A stretch of 64,000 nt of DNA, from assembly GCA_036278715.1 (NCBI GenBank), contig DASUKN010000094.1:1-64000 (forward strand), written 5' to 3'. The position numbers and the translations under genes were made by a program. A model generated the notes under the pieces. The model saw nothing but the letters and a program-made list of their open reading frames with translations, was not told the DNA's origin and did not search any database. The stretch's first letter is position 1, and each line of letters opens with the position of its first letter. This DNA is from Udaeobacter sp025935755 (GTDB lineage: Bacteria; Verrucomicrobiota; Verrucomicrobiia; Chthoniobacterales; UBA10450). Positions 1 through 9,712 of this stretch are shown piece by piece.

Positions 1-82
1 ACTGCGAGACTGCGAGACTGCGAGACTGCGAGACTGCGAGACTGCGAGACTGCGAGACTGCGAGACTGCGAGACTGCGAGAC
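1..82. repeat. Octamer tandem repeat at window edge
   Basis: Ten perfect head-to-tail copies of the 8-base unit ACTGCGAG fill positions 1-80 and two bases of an eleventh follow. The array may continue outside the window. No gene overlaps it; the rest of the stretch up to 211 shows no gene. Confidence 0.95.
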
Positions 83-211
83 GGTATGCCCAGGGAACAA
101 CCTAGGCGCGCATTAGGTCAAATTTCTCAGATTGCGTCAAAACAATTTTTCTGATCTTCTATGAGATTGGCAACCTATGACCACTGCAACTGAAGGTTTA
201 CAGCCTAACTC

Positions 212-1975
212 TTAAGATCTCGTTCGCTTCCTTTGAAGCGCTTTCTCAATTTTTGCAAGCGGCAGGCAATTCACCACGTCATCCCTGGTGAGCCAGCCTT
301 TGCGGGCGATGCCGATTCCAAACCAGAGATCTTGCAGACGCGCTGTGCGATGCGCGTCTGGGTTGATCACACATTTAACGCCTTTTTGTTTTGCCAGCGG
401 CCACCACCGCCAGTCCAGGTCGAGTCGCTTCGGCGCAGCATTGAGTTCGATCCATGTGCCGGTGTGCGCTGCCGCATCGAGCACTGCGGGAATGTCTATT
501 TGGTAGGGATCGCGTTTCAGCAATAAACGGCCCGTCGGATGCGCAAGCATTGTGACGAACGGATTTTCCAGGGCGCGAATGACCCGCCGCGTCATCTCCG
601 GTTCCGGCAGGTTGAAAACCGAATGAACTGACGCGACGACATAGTCGAGTTGCGAGAGCACATCATTGGGAAAATCGAGTGAGCCGTCGCGCAAGATGTC
701 GCATTCGACGCCGGCAAATACCCGGAATCCCTCGAACGTCTTGTTCAGTTTTCGGATTGCGGCGACTTGCTCGAGCAACTTTTCTGCGGGAATCCCGTGG
801 CCCTGAACCGAGCTACGGCTGTGATCGGCAATACCGAGATACTCCAGACCGAGTTCACGGGCGGCTTCGGCCATTTCTTCAAGTGTGTTGTGACCATCGC
901 TCGCCACCGTGTGGCAATGAAACGTGCCGCGCAGATTTTCCTTTTCGATCAGTTTCGGGAGGGAATGCTCCTCAGCCGCTTTGAACTCGCCACAGTTTTC
1001 CCGCAGCTCAGGGGGAATGAAATCGAGATCGACGGCGCGATACAAATCGGCTTCGTCGCGCACATTCGGAATTTTGCCAGGCGATTTTTTCGTCTTTGCC
1101 TTTGGATCGACGGGAACAACAGCCAGCCTGTATTCGTTAAGGGTCCAACCCCGCTTCAACGCGCGGCTGCGCATATCGATGTTGTGTTCCTTGTTGCCGG
1201 TAAAATAAGCGAGCGCAAACGGGTATTCCGCCGTCGTGACTACCCGCAGATCGCACTGCACTCCCGAACGCAGGCGCACGCTCGATTTTGTTGGCCCTTG
1301 CGCAATCACCGATTCGACAAGCGGATGAGACACGAACAATTTCGTAATCGCTCCCGGCTCATTCGTCGCGACCAGCAAATCGAGATCGTGCACGATTTCT
1401 TTTCGCCGCCGATAACTCCCGGCAATCTCCACCTGCAAAGCCGCTTCGTGCGCAGCCAGATCCGAGCGCAGCGCTTCAGCCTCGGCTGCGACCTGACCGA
1501 ACTGAAAAGAACCCGCGTGCGACGCACGCCTGGCGATCGCGCCACAAATCTTTTGCTGTGTTGTTTCGCCAAACCCTGCCAATCCGGCAACGCGTCCCTC
1601 TTCGCATGCCTTCTGTAACTGCTCGATCGAGCTGACCCCGAGTTTGTCATGGAGCGCCTTGATTTTTTTTGCTCCCAGCCCAGGGAGCGAAAATAATTCC
1701 AGAATCCCGGTCGGAAATTCAGCGCTCAATTCCTCGAAAAACTTGAGGGACCCGGTTTCAGCCAGTTCCTTGATCTTAAGCGCGATACTTTTTCCAATTC
1801 CCGGAATTTTTGCGACCGCATCTTCGTCCTGAAAATCCGCTACATTTGCGCCGAACGTTTCGATCGCGCGCGCGGCATTCGTGTAAGCACGAATCTTGAA
1901 GGGATTTTCGTCCTTCAGTTCCAGCAGCGTGGCGATTTGCTCCAGCACGCCGGCGATTTCCTCTTTGGTCATCAC
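212..1975 (-). CDS. polX: DNA polymerase X family protein with PHP domain
   Basis: The 587-residue protein has the bacterial PolX layout. Helix-hairpin-helix motifs lie at about residues 50-110 (IPGIGKSIA and LPGLGAKKI). The nucleotidyltransferase palm carries GSYRR at 186-190 and the metal-binding HDLDLL at 196-201. A C-terminal PHP phosphoesterase domain starts near residue 350 with FHCHTVASDG and has a later IADHS motif. The family does gap-filling synthesis in base excision repair, and the PHP domain supplies 3'-5' exonuclease activity. The length matches the family. The first two codons are both ATG, so the start may be at 1975 or 1972. It is transcribed away from the octamer repeat and has no obvious operon partner. 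Confidence 0.95.
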   Translation of the reverse strand: MMTKEEIAGVLEQIATLLELKDENPFKIRAYTNAARAIETFGANVADFQDEDAVAKIPGIGKSIALKIKELAETGSLKFFEELSAEFPTGILELFSLPGLGAKKIKALHDKLGVSSIEQLQKACEEGRVAGLAGFGETTQQKICGAIARRASHAGSFQFGQVAAEAEALRSDLAAHEAALQVEIAGSYRRRKEIVHDLDLLVATNEPGAITKLFVSHPLVESVIAQGPTKSSVRLRSGVQCDLRVVTTAEYPFALAYFTGNKEHNIDMRSRALKRGWTLNEYRLAVVPVDPKAKTKKSPGKIPNVRDEADLYRAVDLDFIPPELRENCGEFKAAEEHSLPKLIEKENLRGTFHCHTVASDGHNTLEEMAEAARELGLEYLGIADHSRSSVQGHGIPAEKLLEQVAAIRKLNKTFEGFRVFAGVECDILRDGSLDFPNDVLSQLDYVVASVHSVFNLPEPEMTRRVIRALENPFVTMLAHPTGRLLLKRDPYQIDIPAVLDAAAHTGTWIELNAAPKRLDLDWRWWPLAKQKGVKCVINPDAHRTARLQDLWFGIGIARKGWLTRDDVVNCLPLAKIEKALQRKRTRS

Positions 1976-2085
1976 CAGAACGTGAACCGGAATCAGGTCG
2001 CCGTCGACGGCGAAGCGCTGCGCCGCAAGTTCACTTGCATCTGACGTACGACGTTATCGCACGCACAAGCCAAACCCGATTTCTG

Positions 2086-4203
2086 CTAATGCAGATCGTA
2101 AACTTCCACCAGCGCGACTCCCGTCGTGTTGTTTACACCACGGACAATCGCGGTGTAGTTGCCTGGCTGGAGGGTTGCAATGATTGCCGACTCACTGGGT
2201 GCTGTAGGAGCATGGCCACTGTTCTGAATATCGGTGACCTGGCTGGCGGTGATGATTCCGCCGATGATCGTCGTCTGCCAGTCATCATTGGTGCCAACGA
2301 CTGCTCCAGTCCCGTCGTGCAGTTCCAATATCGGATTAGCCAACGGATTCGGGACCCCAAATTGTGAGAGCTCAGGGCCAATGGCACGAACGATGACTCT
2401 CTTCGGCCCCGTGCCTTGAACAATGAAACCGCCAATCATCACGTTATCGGCCGTTTGAACAAAGCTGCGAGTACTCACGTTACCAAGGCTCGCAGTCGCG
2501 TCGGGAGCCAAATCGTATACCTCGACCAGAGCAACTCCGGTGGTGCCATTTACGCCACTCAGGATCGCGGTGTAATTGCCTGGTTGTAAATCCGCAATGA
2601 TCGCCGACTCACTCGCCGAAGCCGGAGCATGACCGCTGTTCTGAATATCCGTAACCTGATTGCCGGTAATAATTCCGCCGATGATCGTCGTCTGCCAATC
2701 GTTGTTACTAGCAATCCGCGATCCAGTCCCGTCATGCAGTTCCAATGTCGGATTAGCTAATGGATTGGGGACCCCAAATGGCGCAAGCTCAGGGCCAATG
2801 GCACGAATGATGACTCGCTTCGGCCCTGTGCCTTGAACAATGAAACCGCCAATCATCACGTTGTCGCCCGTTTGAACAAAGCTGCGGGTACTGAGGTTAC
2901 CCAACCTTGGCGGACCGCTCTGAGGTTGAGTTATATCGTAGCCGATAACATCCAGATTGATGCCTTCAGGCGATGTGGCAGAGATGTCAGCAGACTGTCC
3001 CGCACACGGAAACGAGTTTTGCACGAAGGGATGCGCTTGAGGACACTGGGGGCTTAGCCAGCTGGCGAAATCGAAGTTTGGGCTCTGATTGTAATCAATG
3101 ATCGTAGTAACTCCGCCATCGATCGAAAAATAGCGGCGCCCTGAAACATCGAAGTTCCTGCTGTTAGGCGCTGCCCAACTGAACAGATCGATAGGCATGA
3201 AATCAGTAAGACTGTAGAGGAGGCCCATGATGCTGCCAATTCCCTGCTCAAACGAACGTTGCGCATCAAACCTGTTGGGGTCGGTAGGGCGAGTGAACTG
3301 AACCGAGATTCCCGAATTCAGCGTGACTATCCCATCATATGCGCCACCGACACTGACTGTGCCGTCTGCGTTCATCGCCGGTGGAGTGTTCTGCCCCAGG
3401 GCCCGACCATTTGGACTAGACGCGACAAGGCTGGGTATTATTGGGGTCGCCGGCAGAGTTGCGTTCGCAAGGCTGTCATTGCTCGATTTCGCATCAGCTC
3501 TCAAAGCAGCAGTCCAAACGTTCCAGCCAACACCGTAGATGACCGTGAGACTCTCCACGATGTGACTCAGGGGAGTGCCGTCAGGGAGAGCCTGTGCATA
3601 ACGGAAACGAATCTGGACCGTGATTGGATCCGTAAACACCGACTCATAAACTGAGATTGCCCGGTTGATCGATGCTTCGATTACAGCCGCGTTCGGGGCG
3701 CCTGTGATGGAACTGTCGAAAGTCGCTTGAATAGTCAGCCCGGTTGCAGGAGCAGTCGTGACCTTCATTGCGTTCGAGTAGCCGCCCGGTCCAGCGGCAG
3801 CATAAGCACGCACCCGGTAATAGTACGTCGTACCCGGATGCAACCCGGTCACCGCGCGACCTGCCACTTTGCCGACGTCAAGTCCTTGATATCCCTCCAC
3901 AAAGCTACTGAACGAATCGCTCGTAGACACATCCAGCAAGTAGCCGTTGGCGCCTTTCACGTCGTTCCAAGTAGCCATAAAGCTGCCGCGGGTCGGTGGC
4001 GACGAAATAGCTGCAGTGTCCGACGCAGGCGCGTTCGCGTTTCCAACCTGGAGCGCGTTCCCGGATTTCCCACTCGCGTTAGCCATGCCTGTTCCCGAAT
4101 GAAGTCGAGATGGGAGTAAAAGAAGGCTTTGATCTGACAAGCCGTCAGCGCTTGCGATTCCAGAGACTCCGAACGCGACACAAAAAATAGCCAAGTTTTT
4201 CAT
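2086..4203 (-). CDS. Secreted metalloprotease-like protein, zinc motif lost
   Basis: The start is the ATG at 4203, after a GAGG ribosome-binding site; it gives a signal peptide (MKNLAIFCVAFGVSGIASA). A fibronectin type III-like domain follows (TTYYYRVRAYAAAGPGGYSN), then a central region like NF038122-type metalloproteases, and two C-terminal repeats of about 130 residues, each starting with STRSFVQ and containing RAIGPEL and DWQTTIIGG. The paralogue at 4295-6442 has EHEVDEAIGLG at the active-site position; here that stretch reads FEQGIGSIMGLL, so the His-Glu motif is gone. The protein is therefore probably a secreted non-catalytic paralogue. The function of the C-terminal repeats is not known to me; surface binding is a guess. 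Confidence 0.8.
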   Translation of the reverse strand: MKNLAIFCVAFGVSGIASADGLSDQSLLLLPSRLHSGTGMANASGKSGNALQVGNANAPASDTAAISSPPTRGSFMATWNDVKGANGYLLDVSTSDSFSSFVEGYQGLDVGKVAGRAVTGLHPGTTYYYRVRAYAAAGPGGYSNAMKVTTAPATGLTIQATFDSSITGAPNAAVIEASINRAISVYESVFTDPITVQIRFRYAQALPDGTPLSHIVESLTVIYGVGWNVWTAALRADAKSSNDSLANATLPATPIIPSLVASSPNGRALGQNTPPAMNADGTVSVGGAYDGIVTLNSGISVQFTRPTDPNRFDAQRSFEQGIGSIMGLLYSLTDFMPIDLFSWAAPNSRNFDVSGRRYFSIDGGVTTIIDYNQSPNFDFASWLSPQCPQAHPFVQNSFPCAGQSADISATSPEGINLDVIGYDITQPQSGPPRLGNLSTRSFVQTGDNVMIGGFIVQGTGPKRVIIRAIGPELAPFGVPNPLANPTLELHDGTGSRIASNNDWQTTIIGGIITGNQVTDIQNSGHAPASASESAIIADLQPGNYTAILSGVNGTTGVALVEVYDLAPDATASLGNVSTRSFVQTADNVMIGGFIVQGTGPKRVIVRAIGPELSQFGVPNPLANPILELHDGTGAVVGTNDDWQTTIIGGIITASQVTDIQNSGHAPTAPSESAIIATLQPGNYTAIVRGVNNTTGVALVEVYDLH

Positions 4204-4294
4204 AAAAACCTCATCCAGTCGTTTGTTACGGCGGCTGCCAACCTTAAACAGGCATTGTTTCTGCACAAGTGGTGAGGGGTCCACGCGGCGACGA

Positions 4295-6442
4295 TTAATC
4301 CAAATCATAAATTTCTACCAAGGCAACGCCGGTGGTGTTGCTTACACCTCGCACGATCGCGGTGTAGTTGCCCGGTTGCAGGTCTGCGATGATTGCTGAC
4401 TCGCTTGCTGCAGTCGGAGCGTGACCGCTGTTCTGAATATCGCTAACCTGATTGCCGGTAATAATTCCGCCGATGATCGTGGTCTGCCAATCATCATTGA
4501 CGCCAATAAGCGCTCCGTTTCCGTTGTGCAGTTCCAACGTCGGATTATTCAACACATCGGCAATCCCATGTTGCGTGAGTTCAGGGCCGATCGCGCGAAT
4601 GATCACTCTCTTCGATCCATTTCCTTGAATGATAAAACCCCCAATCATCACATGCTCGTTAGGTTGCACGAAGCTTCGGGTGCTGATGTTGCCAAGATTT
4701 GAAGCCGCGCCTGGATCGAGATCGTAGACTTCGACGAGAGCGACTCCCGTGGTGTTGTTTATGCCACGCACAATCGCGGTGTAGTTGCCCGGTTGCAGGT
4801 CTGCAATGATTGCTGACTCACTTCCCGCAGTCGGAGCGTGACCGCTGTTTTGAATATCGCTGACCTGATTGCCGGTGATGACTCCGCCAATTATTGTCGT
4901 TTGCCAGTCATCATTGCTGGCGATCAGCGCTCCGTTTCCGCCATGCAATTCCAGGGTCGGATTAGCTAACGCGTCGGCGATCCCATACTGAGTGAGCTCC
5001 GGGCCAATGGCGCGAATGATCACTCTCTTTGGCCCACTTCCCCGGACGATAACACCGCCAATCATCACGTGCTCGCCCGTTTGAACAAAGCTTCGGGTGC
5101 TGATGTTGCCAAGGCCGGTCTGATTGGTCTGAGCTAAATCATAGCCAATAACATCGAGATTGACGGCCTCGGGCGATGTCGCAGAGATGTCCGAATACTG
5201 GCCGGCACAGCCAAAGGCATTCTGCACATACGGATGCGTTTGCGGGCACTGTTCACTGAACCAGTCGCCGAGATCTCCCTCCGGATCTTGATTAAAGTTG
5301 ACTATGTTGTTCCCGCCGCCGTCGATCGAGAAATACCGCTGGCCGGAGGTACTGATGTTTCGATGGCCTGGTGAAGACCAACTAAACAGGTCCTGCGGAC
5401 GAAAGTCGTTGTTGTTCGCGCCAAGACGCGAACCGAGACCGATGGCCTCATCGACTTCGTGCTCGATTGAACGTTGAGCGTCGAAGTTGTTTGGCGCGGG
5501 AGGCCGGCTGAACTGAAATGGCGGCGCAGAATTGAGGGTCACGATCGCGTCATACGGTCCACCCTGACCAACGTTGCCGTTCGCAAACATTGCCGGCGGC
5601 GTGTCCAATCCCACCGCTCTGCCGTTCGCGCTCGATGGTCTGATGTTCCCCGAGAGCGCGGTGTTCGGAAGACTGGCGTTCGCCTGACTGTCGTTGCTGC
5701 CCTGTGCATCCGCGCGCAGCGCATTGATGTATGCGCTCCATGGAAGCGGGTAAAGCACGAGGTCAGTTCGCGCGAGAGTCCCCATTGGTAACGGCCTTCC
5801 CTCGGGAGTGGTCGTGGAATAGCGGAAACGAATCTCGACCGTAATCGGATCGGCGAACAACGATTCGTGAAATGAAATCGCCCGGTTAATTGTCGCCTGG
5901 ATAGCTGCCGCATTCGGGTTGTTTGTGATCGAACTGTCAAAGGTCGGATGAATCACTAATCCCGTTGTTGGCACCGTCGTGGCAGCGGTTACCTCTGAGT
6001 AATTTCCCGCACCTGCGGCATTGTATGGCCGCACCCGATAATAATACGTGGTTCCTTGTTTGAGCCCGGTCACCACTCGCCCGATTGCGTCGCCGACGTC
6101 CAGTTCGCGATAGCCATCCAGGTAAGTGGTGAACGAACTATTCGTCGAAACATCGAGCAAGTAGCCCTTTGCGCCGTTTACGCGGTCCCATGACGCCATG
6201 AACGTGGAGCGTGTCGGCGGCGGGGGTGAGACTGGTTCAGGCTGCGCTGGAATTTCGTTTCTGTTCGAAAACCAAAACGAGTTTTCCGGTTGCGCATGAC
6301 TCACATGCACGCCGCTGCCTGGTTTGAAGCCACCCGGCCCCGCAGCAGTCGTTTGTCCTGACAATCTGATCCCGCCCGCAGCAGCGAGCCCCAGGAGAAC
6401 GCAAACGGACACAGAACTTCGTATGTAGATTTCGCGTCCCAT
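4295..6442 (-). CDS. Secreted NF038122-like metalloprotease with C-terminal repeats
   Basis: The ATG at 6442 directly follows an AAGGGGGAG ribosome-binding site and opens a signal-like segment (VSVCVLLGLAAAGGI). Domain order matches the downstream paralogue: fibronectin type III-like domain, metalloprotease-like core and two STRSFVQ repeats. The core keeps IEHEVDEAIGLGS, a plausible zinc-binding His-Glu motif of the HExxE kind, followed by YFSIDGG and SPEAVNLDVIGYD. The two genes lie in tandem 91 bases apart and are alike over their whole length, so they arose by duplication. A secreted protease is inferred; substrate unknown. Confidence 0.8.
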   Translation of the reverse strand: MGREIYIRSSVSVCVLLGLAAAGGIRLSGQTTAAGPGGFKPGSGVHVSHAQPENSFWFSNRNEIPAQPEPVSPPPPTRSTFMASWDRVNGAKGYLLDVSTNSSFTTYLDGYRELDVGDAIGRVVTGLKQGTTYYYRVRPYNAAGAGNYSEVTAATTVPTTGLVIHPTFDSSITNNPNAAAIQATINRAISFHESLFADPITVEIRFRYSTTTPEGRPLPMGTLARTDLVLYPLPWSAYINALRADAQGSNDSQANASLPNTALSGNIRPSSANGRAVGLDTPPAMFANGNVGQGGPYDAIVTLNSAPPFQFSRPPAPNNFDAQRSIEHEVDEAIGLGSRLGANNNDFRPQDLFSWSSPGHRNISTSGQRYFSIDGGGNNIVNFNQDPEGDLGDWFSEQCPQTHPYVQNAFGCAGQYSDISATSPEAVNLDVIGYDLAQTNQTGLGNISTRSFVQTGEHVMIGGVIVRGSGPKRVIIRAIGPELTQYGIADALANPTLELHGGNGALIASNDDWQTTIIGGVITGNQVSDIQNSGHAPTAGSESAIIADLQPGNYTAIVRGINNTTGVALVEVYDLDPGAASNLGNISTRSFVQPNEHVMIGGFIIQGNGSKRVIIRAIGPELTQHGIADVLNNPTLELHNGNGALIGVNDDWQTTIIGGIITGNQVSDIQNSGHAPTAASESAIIADLQPGNYTAIVRGVSNTTGVALVEIYDLD

Positions 6443-6542
6443 CTCCCCCTTAACGAAGTCGGCAACTCTAGTTAAACAACGTGACTTCACAAGGCGAAAA
6501 ACGAGACGGCACACGTCCTGTAGTTTACAGCTCGCTGGCTAC

Positions 6543-7145
6543 TTACATCGCTCCGCGTCGTTTATAGAATTTGTACCGGTCGATGATCGATTCCACGTAT
6601 CTGCGCGTGGTGGGGAAATCGATGTTTTGTATAAACTGGCGTTCCGATATTTCAGCGACGCCGCTTCCACCGCTCCAACGCTGGGAACGACTGGCGCCGG
6701 CGTTGTATTCCGCCAACGCGAAAGGAATCGGATCGGACTGATGAACCCAGTGTTGCATCGCGCGAGATAAGTACCATGTGCCTGCTTGAAGATTTGTCTT
6801 CGGTTCGAAAAGTTGATCTGGATTAAAACCGGAGACCTTGTTTTCGCGCGCCCATTCGTAGGCGGCCCGTTCGCTCACCTGCATCAATCCGCGCTCTCCG
6901 TGGGTTCCGTGCTTCTTTGGATCGAAGCGGCTTTCACGCCAGACAACGGCTTTGACCAGCATTGGGTCGAGATGATGTTCCAACGCAACGCTCCGGATGA
7001 GCCGGTCGTACTGATGAAACCGGGCCGGGCTCATCCATTCGTAGAATGTGTAGAGGGGATCGCCCGATTTCGCGGCCAGATAAGTAAAGGCCGCAGCGAT
7101 TGCCAGCAACACGCATAGAACCAGTTTGACCAGGAATTGTATCAT
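6543..7145 (-). CDS. Membrane-anchored SLT-type lytic transglycosylase
   Basis: The protein has 200 residues. An N-terminal hydrophobic segment (residues 1-25) is a signal anchor. The catalytic domain begins near residue 58 with the family signature: the likely catalytic Glu is E71 in WRESRFDP, GLMQV lies at 86-90, and a later AEYNAGASR motif closes the domain. Such enzymes cleave the glycan strands of peptidoglycan in the periplasm, leaving anhydro-muramic ends. It is short for the family and has no accessory domain. It diverges from priA with 51 bases between the two starts, so the promoters must overlap or be compact. Confidence 0.9.
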   Translation of the reverse strand: MIQFLVKLVLCVLLAIAAAFTYLAAKSGDPLYTFYEWMSPARFHQYDRLIRSVALEHHLDPMLVKAVVWRESRFDPKKHGTHGERGLMQVSERAAYEWARENKVSGFNPDQLFEPKTNLQAGTWYLSRAMQHWVHQSDPIPFALAEYNAGASRSQRWSGGSGVAEISERQFIQNIDFPTTRRYVESIIDRYKFYKRRGAM

Positions 7146-7196
7146 TCAACTCGTGCTACAATAGCCGATTACAAAATTGCTGGCACGAGCACGAGT

Positions 7197-9473
7197 ATGA
7201 ATCATGAGCATCCGACGCGCTACATCCGCGTGATCGTTGATCGCGCAATCCATCGCGAGCTCGACTATTCGGTGCCGGAAACTTTAGCCGATCGCGTCGG
7301 AGTCGGCTCGCGGGTGCGAGTGCCGTTCCGCGAAAAATCAGCGCTCGCAACCGTCGTTGCGATTCCCGAGCAAAGCGAAGCGAAAGGCATTCGGCCGATC
7401 GAAGCGATCGTTGGAGATGCACCGGTATTGACCGGGCAGTTGCTGGAGCTGGCCAGGTGGATCGCCACGTATTATTGCTGCCCGATCGAAGGGGTAATGC
7501 GCAGCGTGCTTCCGCAAGTGATCCGGCGCGCCGAAGTCGGCTGGAAAAAACAGTTGTTCGTCCAACCTCCACACAATCTCGACCAGGAGGAAATTGAAAA
7601 GCTGCGAAGGCGCGCGCCGCGGCAGGCTGAACTGTTGGACGCCATTGCGAAGCTGGAAAAGCCGATACGCGCGACCGAGCTCCTGAGACAAACCTCGCTG
7701 GATAACCAAACGCTGCGCGCGCTCGCAAAGCGCGGCCTTGTTGAACTGCGCGAACAAGCTGTGGTGCGCGATCCGCACGGTGACGAACAGTTTATTGCGA
7801 CGTCGAACCTCGTTCTGAATGAAGAGCAGACACACGCATTGAAAGAAGTCGCGCAAGCACTCGACGCACCTGAGAACGCCCGGCCGATTTTGCTTCACGG
7901 GGTCACCGGTTCCGGCAAAACCGAAATTTATCTACAAGCGATTCGTGGCTCACTCGACCGCGGACGCACCGCGATTGTTCTCGTCCCGGAAATTTCTCTT
8001 ACGCCTCAAACAGTCGAACGGTTCAAAGGCCGGTTCGCCGAAGCGCAGGACGATGTCGCTGTTTTGCACAGTCATCTATCCGAAGGCGAACGGCACGACG
8101 AATGGCACAAAATTCATTCTGGCCGCGCCAGGATTGTCATCGGCGCGCGCAGCGCAGTGTTCGCTCCGCTCAGAAACCTCGGATTAATCGTGGTGGATGA
8201 AGAACACGAGACCACTTACAAGCAGGAGGAAGCGCCCCGCTATCACGCGCGCGACGTGGCTGTCGTCCGCGCAAAGATGGAGAACTGCGTCGTCGTTCTG
8301 GGAAGCGCCACGCCATCGCTGGAGAGTTATCACAATGCGACCATTGGAAAGTACCGGCTCGTAACGCTGACTCAGCGTGTCGATCAAAATCAGATGCCGC
8401 TCATACGCGTCGTCGATCTGCGCCAGGAACGACGGAAGGAAAAAAGAGCCTCTATTCTGTCCGAAAAACTGTCGCAAGCCATTGCCGCTCGACTCGACAA
8501 ACGAGAGCAGACGATTTTGTTTTTGAACCGCCGGGGCTTTTCAACTTCGCTGTTATGCAGCAATTGCGGTGAAGCACGGAATTGCCCCAATTGTAGTGTT
8601 GCGCTCACCTTTCATCAACACTTTTTCCAAGGTGGATCGGCTTCTCCGAAGACGACTTCCGGACGGTTGAGTTGCCATCTCTGCGGACATACCGCGGCCG
8701 TTCCCAAGAAATGCCCGGCCTGCGGCCAAGACGCACTGATTTATCACGGCTTCGGTACTGAGAAAGTGGAATCGACCGTCGCGCAAATTTTTCCGAAAGC
8801 AGTGGTACGCCGTATGGACGCCGATTCGATGACGCGCAAGGAAGCATATCGCGAAACGTTACGAAATTTTCGCACCGGCAAGATCGATATCCTGGTAGGT
8901 ACACAGATGATCGCGAAAGGCCTGCATTTCCCTAACGTGACGCTCGTCGGTATCATCAACGCCGATCTCGCCCTGCACTTGCCCGATTTCCGCGCCGGTG
9001 AACGCACTTTCCAACTTCTCACCCAGGTGGCCGGACGCGCGGGACGCGGCGAAACGCCCGGCGAAGTTTTTGTGCAAACTTACACTCCGTTTTCGCCCTC
9101 GATTCAGTTTGCACGCCACCACGATTTCACCGGCTATTTTCAGCAGGAGCTCGAATTTCGTGAACGGTGCGACTTCCCGCCGTTCAACCACGCGATTTTA
9201 ATCACCGTCCGCTCCGCTCACGAAGGGCGCGCGAAACTTTCGGCTGAAACGTTAAAGCGCCGTTTAAGCGAGGTTTTCCCCGAAGAATTCATTTTGGGCG
9301 ATGCGACGCCTGCGCCACTTGAAAAGTTGCAAGGCCAATTTCGTTTTCACATTTTGATTCGCGGCGAAGCCATCATGCGCCTGAGCCGCCTGGTCCGCGA
9401 AACCCTCGACAAACTCCCGTTCCCTGAAGACGTCACCGTAACGGTCGACGTCGATCCGTATCAATTGCTTTGA
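7197..9473 (+). CDS. priA: Primosomal protein N' (PriA helicase)
   Basis: PriA reloads the replisome at stalled forks. The N-terminal 3'-DNA-binding domain (RYIRVIVDRAIHRELDY) is followed by a superfamily 2 helicase core with Walker A GVTGSGKTEIY near residue 234 and the Walker B box DEEH near 333. The zinc-binding insert has CSNCGEARNCPNC, CHLCGH and CPACG cysteine pairs. Helicase motifs GTQMIAKGLHFPNVT and QVAGRAGRG follow. The open frame extends to 7137, but the ATG at 7197 fits the family N-terminus. The 758-residue length is normal. Confidence 0.96.
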   Translation: MNHEHPTRYIRVIVDRAIHRELDYSVPETLADRVGVGSRVRVPFREKSALATVVAIPEQSEAKGIRPIEAIVGDAPVLTGQLLELARWIATYYCCPIEGVMRSVLPQVIRRAEVGWKKQLFVQPPHNLDQEEIEKLRRRAPRQAELLDAIAKLEKPIRATELLRQTSLDNQTLRALAKRGLVELREQAVVRDPHGDEQFIATSNLVLNEEQTHALKEVAQALDAPENARPILLHGVTGSGKTEIYLQAIRGSLDRGRTAIVLVPEISLTPQTVERFKGRFAEAQDDVAVLHSHLSEGERHDEWHKIHSGRARIVIGARSAVFAPLRNLGLIVVDEEHETTYKQEEAPRYHARDVAVVRAKMENCVVVLGSATPSLESYHNATIGKYRLVTLTQRVDQNQMPLIRVVDLRQERRKEKRASILSEKLSQAIAARLDKREQTILFLNRRGFSTSLLCSNCGEARNCPNCSVALTFHQHFFQGGSASPKTTSGRLSCHLCGHTAAVPKKCPACGQDALIYHGFGTEKVESTVAQIFPKAVVRRMDADSMTRKEAYRETLRNFRTGKIDILVGTQMIAKGLHFPNVTLVGIINADLALHLPDFRAGERTFQLLTQVAGRAGRGETPGEVFVQTYTPFSPSIQFARHHDFTGYFQQELEFRERCDFPPFNHAILITVRSAHEGRAKLSAETLKRRLSEVFPEEFILGDATPAPLEKLQGQFRFHILIRGEAIMRLSRLVRETLDKLPFPEDVTVTVDVDPYQLL

Positions 9474-9478
9474 TTGCC

Positions 9479-9632
9479 GGGGGAGCGATCGCGAACCTTC
9501 CGGCTGTTAATGCGCGACGCGCAAAAGCATCCCCCGATGATCAAGACCAACCGCAACAGCATAGTTGTACGGTGCTTCAAGAGTGTTCCGGCGAGCGCGC
9601 CGAAACATGCGAGCGAGGCGCTCGCGCTCCCC
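9479..9632. repeat. Palindromic repeat, GGGGAGCGC family
   Basis: The element begins a few bases after the priA stop with GGGGGAGCGATCGCG and ends with GGCGCTCGCGCTCCCC, the reverse-complement type of end. The same ends bound elements at 50140-50290, 50847-50977 and 55608-55753. The interior differs between copies. No gene is supported between 9474 and 9712. Confidence 0.6.
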
Positions 9633-9712
9633 GCGATTTGGCCTAGCGCTTTTCTTCCGCCGGCAATGCACGGCCGCGCTCCGATGTTTTGCCGCGCATT
9701 TTAAAACTGCGA

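Noticed and set aside
1..82. CRISPR-like array
   Set aside because: Units of 8 bases with no spacers; no cas genes in the window.
767..1618. Long open frame (283 residues) on the plus strand opposite polX
   Set aside because: It is antisense to a clear PolX gene, has no recognisable domain and looks like a shadow caused by codon bias.
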